NCBI GenBank assembly: GCA_903821255.1
Contig: CAIJKT010000865.1
Location: 1 to 6,550 of the forward strand
Length of the DNA: 6,550 nucleotides
From: an uncultured Lentisphaeria bacterium
GTDB lineage: Bacteria > Verrucomicrobiota > Lentisphaeria > Victivallales > Victivallaceae
Reading direction: 5' to 3'
This document shows, piece after piece, positions 1 to 3,658 of the stretch (within the stretch, counting starts at the first letter, position 1; each line of letters opens with the position of its first letter). The notes under the pieces are model-generated. The model saw nothing but the letters and a program-made list of their open reading frames with translations. It did not search any database and was not told where the DNA came from. The position numbers and the translations under genes are program-made.

Positions 1-29
1 GTGAACATTCCCATGTTTTCATGATTTCT

Positions 30-57
30 CATTTTCCATTTTCCATTTTCCATTTTC
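30..57. repeat. Tandem heptamer repeat, four perfect CATTTTC units
   Basis: Four head-to-tail perfect copies of CATTTTC occupy this stretch, followed by AATTG. The run is AT-rich and sits in a gene-free region upstream of an intrinsic terminator. An open frame passes through it but reads only low-complexity sequence. It is either slippage-prone spacer DNA or part of a dispersed intergenic element together with the TGCG repeat just downstream; the window alone cannot separate these. Confidence 0.9.
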
Positions 58-63
58 AATTGT

Positions 64-87
64 TTGCGTCTCTGCGCCTTTGCGTTA
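64..87. repeat. Degenerate 8-bp tandem repeat with TGCG core
   Basis: Three degenerate 8-bp units (TTGCGTCT, CTGCGCCT, TTGCGTTA) keep TGCG at positions 65, 73 and 81. From general knowledge, similar runs of the type CTCTGCGTCTCTGCG occur as dispersed extragenic repeats in many bacterial genomes. That this is such a family member is inferred from its look and its intergenic position. No coding or RNA function is visible. Confidence 0.7.
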
Positions 88-138
88 AATCGTTCCCCTG
101 TTTTTACTTTCAACTTGGCCCCTTTTCTTCTTTCCACT

Positions 139-158
139 CCCGCCATGCGGGCGTTTTT
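139..158 (+). terminator. Rho-independent terminator of an upstream gene
   Basis: A perfect 5-bp GC-only stem, CCCGC (139-143) and GCGGG (147-151), closes a CAT loop. It is followed after CG by five T residues (154-158). This is the classic intrinsic terminator form on the + strand. It would end transcription of a gene lying before the window and insulate the promoter at 373-402 from read-through. Confidence 0.8.
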
Positions 159-372
159 ACTATTAGTGATTTTGTCAATAGAAATTGCGAAATCAGGCTA
201 AAGTAACGGGGGAAATACATCTTTCAAAGTCGGGGTTTGATGGGAAATAAATGTTAATGCAGAGCGGGCTGCTCTTAATGGAGGCCTGCATCCGGGAGGA
301 ACTGCAATAACGGATAATCGTCCCCTCATTAAACTTTATTTCAATATTTTTCGCTTTTTTTCCGGCTGCCTG
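159..372. other. Gene-free spacer with one possible hairpin
   Basis: No convincing gene is seen here. The minus-strand frame covering 193-405 has no family resemblance and overlaps the promoter of the next gene. The only structure is around 257-291: ATGCAG (257-262) can pair with CTGCAT (286-291), with inner CTC/GAG pairing, or alternatively AGAGC (261-265) with GCTCT (271-275). It lies upstream of the predicted transcription start, so it is unlikely to be a leader element of the regulator gene. No known riboswitch or small RNA was recognised. Confidence 0.5.
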
Positions 373-402
373 TTGACTTTTAACTAGACAATACAGTATA
401 GT
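373..402 (+). promoter_or_regulatory. Sigma70-type promoter of the regulator gene
   Basis: The -35 box TTGACT (373-378) matches five of six consensus bases. The -10 box TATAGT (397-402) also matches five of six. The spacer is 18 bp. The start point would fall near 409, giving a short leader of about 25 nt before the ATG at 435. The ribosome site AAGGTGA (424-430) lies four bases before that ATG. The -10 box sits inside a palindrome (387-403), which suggests repression at this promoter. Confidence 0.75.
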
Positions 403-403
403 C
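387..403. promoter_or_regulatory. 17-bp palindromic operator candidate
   Basis: The sequence GACAATACAGTATAGTC is a near-perfect palindrome around its central A. Seven of the eight base pairs between the arms GACAATAC and GTATAGTC match. It covers most of the spacer and five of the six bases of the -10 box of the only promoter before the regulator. GntR-family winged-helix dimers usually bind short palindromes of about this size, so negative autoregulation by the product of the next gene is the simplest reading. Binding is inferred, and no second clear copy was found in the window. Confidence 0.65.
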
Positions 404-434
404 ATTATCAGCGAATAAAATAAAAGGTGACATC

Positions 435-1544
435 ATGCGGCAGCCGGTAAAAAGAGTAAAACTGTATGAAGCGATAAAAAAAGATATCGTTCACGGAATT
501 TACCCGCCCGGCTCGTTTCTCCCGAATGAACTTGATCTGGTAAAAAAATACGGACACGCCCGCGATACAGTGCGGCTGGCCCTGGCGCTGCTGGAGGACG
601 AGAAGATAATCGAGCTGAAGAAAAACAAAGGGCGTCAGATATGCCCGGTTGCCGTCCCGAAAATCAAGCCGCCGATTTCATTTCTGCTGCCTTGTACAGA
701 CTTTATCAGCGAGGCGGTTTCAGATCTGGCGGCGGAAATCGCCCGCCGGATACTTAAAGGGGTGTCGGAAGTGGCGTTTGAATCCGACTTTCTGGTGCAG
801 ACAGTGCCGGTATCGCCGACCAACAATATGCATGATATTAACTGGAGCAAACTGGATTTTGTGAATGCCGACAGCCGTTTGGTGGTTTTCAGTTACTGGT
901 ACCGGGATTTGTTTCCCATGTTGTCAAATTGCGGTTGCCGGGTGGCGCTTATTGAAAATCAGACCTATGATTTTGAGCTCTATGCCGATTATCTTAAAGA
1001 ATGGCTGATATTGACCGTTGACCGCCGCAGCGCGACGGAGTCAGCGGTAAAGCTACTGGCTAAGAAAGGTTATCGCCGGATTGCGCTGGTGCACAAAGAC
1101 ATTATGGAGAAGGACCACCCGGTGCTGTATGGCTATATGTCCGGCTTGGAGAAATGCGGGCTCCGCCACTGCATCCCGCTGGACACCTTGAACATGGGCG
1201 AAGAGGCCATTCCGGCAGGTATCGCCGAACTTTACCGGAAAAATAAATTTGACGCATTGCTGCTTGAGCCGCGTTTAGCATTCCGGATGCTGAGGATGCA
1301 TTCATTGAATAGTTATTTCGGTCTGCCAGAGAATGTTAAGATTATGACTGTTGATGCAATCAGCCATAATCAAAAAATATTTCAGCCAATTTCAAGCATG
1401 GAATTCCCATACGAGGAAATCGGAAGGATTGCCGCCCGGCGGCTGATTGATGATGATCTCAAAAAAGGGCAGCAGATATTCAAAGCCGGAGCCGTTGAAC
1501 GTGAAACCATAAATGCAACAGAGCAATTGGCATTAATAACATAA
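435..1544 (+). CDS. GntR-type HTH / LacI-type sugar-sensing transcriptional regulator
   Basis: This cytoplasmic DNA-binding repressor or activator has 369 residues. Residues about 6-70 form a GntR winged helix: YEAIKKDIVHGIYPPGSFLP is the typical first helix and turn, followed by a recognition segment near HARDTVRLALALLEDEKII and a wing ending in KGRQI. Residues about 77-350 resemble the LacI/periplasmic-binding-protein fold. Supporting segments are LTVDRRSATESAVKLLAKKG from residue 193, the strand RRIALV, the DALLLEP segment, and a C-terminal AVERET strand like the final LacI strand. This is the architecture of AraR-like regulators, in which a sugar bound by the C-terminal domain controls DNA binding. 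The ATG at 435 is chosen because AAGGTGA lies just upstream and the HTH starts at once. The inducing sugar is unknown. Genes downstream suggest it responds to a product of glycan breakdown. Its tail is duplicated in the following minigene. Confidence 0.93.
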   Translation: MRQPVKRVKLYEAIKKDIVHGIYPPGSFLPNELDLVKKYGHARDTVRLALALLEDEKIIELKKNKGRQICPVAVPKIKPPISFLLPCTDFISEAVSDLAAEIARRILKGVSEVAFESDFLVQTVPVSPTNNMHDINWSKLDFVNADSRLVVFSYWYRDLFPMLSNCGCRVALIENQTYDFELYADYLKEWLILTVDRRSATESAVKLLAKKGYRRIALVHKDIMEKDHPVLYGYMSGLEKCGLRHCIPLDTLNMGEEAIPAGIAELYRKNKFDALLLEPRLAFRMLRMHSLNSYFGLPENVKIMTVDAISHNQKIFQPISSMEFPYEEIGRIAARRLIDDDLKKGQQIFKAGAVERETINATEQLALIT

Positions 1545-1663
1545 AAAAGGAGATCAGGAATGAAAAAGCAGATATTCAGCAGGAGAGCCGTTGAACGCGA
1601 AACAATTCATGAGCATGGCAATTAATCTTAACAACATAAAAGAAAGGAATCAAAATGAAAAAG
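1472..1663 (+). repeat. Imperfect ~96-bp tandem duplication at the regulator-pilin junction
   Basis: Unit one (1472-1567) and unit two (1568-1663) align along their length. Both begin GCAGATATTCA, share AGCCGTTGAACG and GAAAC at the same offsets, then GGCA/TTAAT, then AACATAAAA, a purine-rich ribosome site and ATGAAAAA. Unit one contains the last 23 codons and stop of the regulator, a Shine-Dalgarno and a start codon. Unit two repeats the same parts in decayed form and ends at the start of the pseudopilin gene. A six-base block after GCAGATATTCA and a few small indels are the main differences. The duplication must be fairly old, since it has diverged clearly. Confidence 0.8.
1560..1625 (+). 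CDS. Possible 21-residue minigene derived from the regulator tail
   Basis: A strong ribosome site, AAGGAGA (1547-1552 and adjoining bases), lies seven bases before the ATG at 1560. The short frame starts MKKQIF and ends at TAA 1623-1625. Its middle, QIFSRRAVERETI, copies QIFKAGAVERETI from the regulator's C-terminus, because both come from the tandem duplication. It begins 15 bases after the regulator stop and ends 29 bases before the pseudopilin start. It could be translated as a leader peptide coupled to pilin translation, or be a chance relic whose start codon was once the pilin start. It has no signal peptide or known family. Translation is unproven. Confidence 0.35.
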   Translation: MKKQIFSRRAVERETIHEHGN

Positions 1664-2431
1664 TTGAACAAAAGTTTTACACTCATCGAACTTCTGATCG
1701 TCATAGCTATTATCGCAATTCTTGCTGCAATGCTGCTGCCTGCATTGAACAAGGCAAGAGAAAAGGCCAGGGAGATAAGCTGTGCCAGTAATATCAAACA
1801 GCTAGGGACAGCTTTTATGAACTACACGAACGATTATCAGGGCTCATTCCCCTATGTTCAGGCTTTTGGTTATGACGGCACTAACAGTGGAAGTGCTTAC
1901 AGCACATACTGGCAGAATGTTTTGTATTACAGGTATCTGAATCCAGGCTCTAAAACCGGACTCACCATGTGGAAAACTTTTCACTGTGATTCGCATGTTA
2001 CGGCTTCATGCAAGGAGCAGACTGTTGATTATGGCTATAATTCCAATAATATCGGTTCCAACTGGCGGAAAACAGGGATTGCTGTCAGCGCAGCCGATCC
2101 GACGACCGCTCAAACGTCAGCTCCGGCCAAAGTGTCGTCGCTGAAAGATTGTTCCAACATTGTGCTGGCTGCCGATTCATTTCAATGGAATGTAACCATT
2201 CCGGCAACAGGCGTTTACTGGGGGTATTATAAAATAACTGATACGACATGCCCGGCGCCGGGCTCGTCTTCTGTAATGCCGTTTGCTGTTCACGGCGAGG
2301 CATTCAATACACTGTGGTGCGATGGTCATGTCAGTAAAGTTAAAGGTTCATTGAAGAACTACAACGAATGTTACAGTTCAAGCAATTTAGGCGTTACCGG
2401 CGGAACCGGCAACAAGTGGAACAGGAGATAA
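1655..2431 (+). CDS. Type II secretion/type IV pilin-like pseudopilin, H-X9-DG class
   Basis: This exported inner-membrane-anchored protein has 258 residues. It starts with a short basic leader, MKKLNKS, followed by [20 protein letters not shown], the class III prepilin helix. Cleavage is expected after Ser7 by prepilin peptidase, with Phe8 as the new N-terminus and Glu12 as the conserved Glu+5. Serine replaces the usual glycine at -1, as is common in this class. The helix continues as [12 protein letters not shown] and then [22 protein letters not shown], typical of DUF1559-like planctomycete and lentisphaeral proteins. Near the C-terminus His213, then nine residues, then Asp223-Gly224 (DGHV) match the prepilin-type H-X9-DG domain exactly. 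AAAGGA (1643-1648) lies six bases before the ATG. It lies between the regulator and two exported glycosidases, so it may serve secretion, display or capture of their substrate. That role is inferred, and the family's function is largely unknown. Confidence 0.93.
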   Translation: MKKLNKSFTLIELLIVIAIIAILAAMLLPALNKAREKAREISCASNIKQLGTAFMNYTNDYQGSFPYVQAFGYDGTNSGSAYSTYWQNVLYYRYLNPGSKTGLTMWKTFHCDSHVTASCKEQTVDYGYNSNNIGSNWRKTGIAVSAADPTTAQTSAPAKVSSLKDCSNIVLAADSFQWNVTIPATGVYWGYYKITDTTCPAPGSSSVMPFAVHGEAFNTLWCDGHVSKVKGSLKNYNECYSSSNLGVTGGTGNKWNRR

Positions 2432-2546
2432 CTGCCGTCCGGTAATAAAACGTTTTCCGAATTTCACTGTAATATCCGCGCGGCTTGCTGACAACCACCT
2501 GGACGTGCACTTACAAACTTATTTAATTAACAAAGGATACTGAGAT

Positions 2547-3479
2547 ATGAAATATTCTACAGGACTGATGCTTTTTCTTGCCACCTTGTATTTTTCGGTG
2601 CATTGCGGTCCGGCAAAAGCCGAAGAGGCCGGCGCTGCCGGCAGGCAGAATTCTAAATTCGCAATTATTGATTCAATCCACTATCTGGACAAAGGCGACC
2701 AGTCGGCGCTCGGGATGGGAGATTATACTATTATTTACACATCAAGTATTTGGCCGAAAGATATAATAAAAGCCGAAAATAAACGTCCGGCGGCAACGCC
2801 GCCGGATGAATTTATTGCCGGCCTGGTAAAGCCGCTGAATCCAGCGAAGAGTCCGGTGGTTTATGATATCGAGCACTGGCCGCTTGATATTCGAAAAGAT
2901 ATGAAGGCTGTTGCTAATGATGACATTACTGCCGCCGCCGGCAAATCTGTTTCAGCCAGCATGAATAAACTTATCCATATAATTAACGTTTCGCGGCAAG
3001 AAAACCCTGCATTGAAATACGGGTACTACGGCTGTGTGCCGCTGCGCGACTACTGGACGCCAGTTAAAAACGATCCTGAAATGATGAAAAAATGGAGAGA
3101 AGCGAACGATTATTTAAAACCGCTGGCGGATTCTCTGGATGTGATATGCCCGTCAGTTTACACTTTCTCTCCTGACCGCGCCAACTGGGTGGTGTACGCA
3201 AAAGCGAATATTGCAGAGGCTAAGCGTCTTGCCGGAGGAAAACCTGTTTATGTTTTTCTATGGCCCAAATACCATAACTCGAACAAAGAGGACGGAAAAA
3301 AATTCATAGAAGGAGATTTTTGGAAATTGCAGCTTGAGACCGTTTATAATTCAGGCGCGGACGGCATTATTATCTGGGACAGTCCGCGCCAGGTGAACAG
3401 TAAGGAGGACGCGGTCTGGAATCCTGACCGTGAGTGGTGGAAAGAAACCGTCGCATTTATAAACAAAATACGGAAATAA
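2547..3479 (+). CDS. Secreted GH56 hyaluronidase-like glycoside hydrolase
   Basis: This protein has 310 residues with a signal peptide: MKYS, a hydrophobic stretch, and likely cleavage after AKA (Ala25). The mature part reads as a TIM barrel with GH56 landmarks in order. VVYDIEHW carries Asp107 and Glu109 (the DxExW pattern of GH56, where the Glu is the acid/base and the Asp positions the substrate acetamido group). KYGYYGC has Tyr161 in the place of the GFY tyrosine of human hyaluronidases. VICPSVY has Tyr205 like the FPSVY tyrosine. KPVYVFLWP resembles the PVYVFTRP strand, and GIIIWDS has Trp277 like the GVILWG tryptophan. Spacing and order match, and the length fits the bare catalytic domain without the animal EGF-like tail. 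AAAGGA (2532-2537) is nine bases before the ATG. Substrate is unknown: hyaluronan or chondroitin cleavage is possible, but another N-acetylhexosaminide is equally open. The comparison was made from memory of the family. Confidence 0.8.
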   Translation: MKYSTGLMLFLATLYFSVHCGPAKAEEAGAAGRQNSKFAIIDSIHYLDKGDQSALGMGDYTIIYTSSIWPKDIIKAENKRPAATPPDEFIAGLVKPLNPAKSPVVYDIEHWPLDIRKDMKAVANDDITAAAGKSVSASMNKLIHIINVSRQENPALKYGYYGCVPLRDYWTPVKNDPEMMKKWREANDYLKPLADSLDVICPSVYTFSPDRANWVVYAKANIAEAKRLAGGKPVYVFLWPKYHNSNKEDGKKFIEGDFWKLQLETVYNSGADGIIIWDSPRQVNSKEDAVWNPDREWWKETVAFINKIRK

Positions 3480-3557
3480 CAAGCTTTGAACGGCTGCCGA
3501 CTACTTCATAATTAGCTTTGATTGAGTTTTTACACATCAATGGAAGAAAGCGTTGAT

Positions 3558-3596
3558 GCAGAACCGGGATTCTGCCTTCCTGATTCAGAAAATCAG
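3558..3596 (+). other. Two consecutive small hairpins in the intergenic spacer
   Basis: GCAGAA (3558-3563) pairs with TTCTGC (3570-3575) around a six-base loop, and CTGATT (3580-3585) pairs with AATCAG (3591-3596) around CAGAA. Another six-base pair, CATCAA (3535-3540) with TTGATG (3553-3558), overlaps the first. No T-run follows, so this is not a standard terminator. The pair could stabilise the 3' end of the upstream message or weaken read-through into the next gene, just before its own promoter candidate. Confidence 0.4.
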
Positions 3597-3597
3597 C

Positions 3598-3625
3598 TTG
3601 CAATAACCGCTGCTGTTAATATAAT
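3598..3625 (+). promoter_or_regulatory. Internal promoter candidate for the large glycosidase gene
   Basis: A perfect -10 box TATAAT (3620-3625) follows a weaker -35 box TTGCAA (3598-3603, four of six bases) with a 16-bp spacer. Transcription would start near 3632, about 27 bases before the ATG at 3659. A 14-bp imperfect palindrome, GTTAATATAATAAC (3615-3628), covers the -10 box and might be an operator, but it differs from the one at 387-403. The promoter could let the large gene be expressed apart from the upstream genes. Confidence 0.5.
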
Positions 3626-3658
3626 AACGTACACTAAAAAAAGAAGGAACTTGTTGAG

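Noticed and set aside
21..206. Open frame of 61 codons on the + strand
   Set aside because: It runs through the CATTTTC and TGCG repeats and the intrinsic terminator, is rich in Phe and Ser from low-complexity DNA, and has no ribosome site or family resemblance.
257..291. Hairpin considered as a riboswitch or small RNA
   Set aside because: It lies upstream of the best promoter, no known aptamer motif was recognised, and the pairing alternatives are short.
193..405. Minus-strand open frame of 70 codons
   Set aside because: It overlaps the regulator promoter and operator, lacks a recognisable domain, and its start lies inside the palindrome region; probably chance.
2488..2517. Possible promoter before the hyaluronidase-like gene (CTGACA, 18 bp, TACAAA)
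   Set aside because: The -10 box matches only four of six bases and such combinations are common by chance in AT-rich spacers; read-through from the pilin gene is simpler.
2721..2737. Partial match to the 387-403 palindrome inside the hyaluronidase-like gene
   Set aside because: Only about 11 of 17 positions agree, it has lost the dyad symmetry, and it lies within coding sequence far from a promoter.
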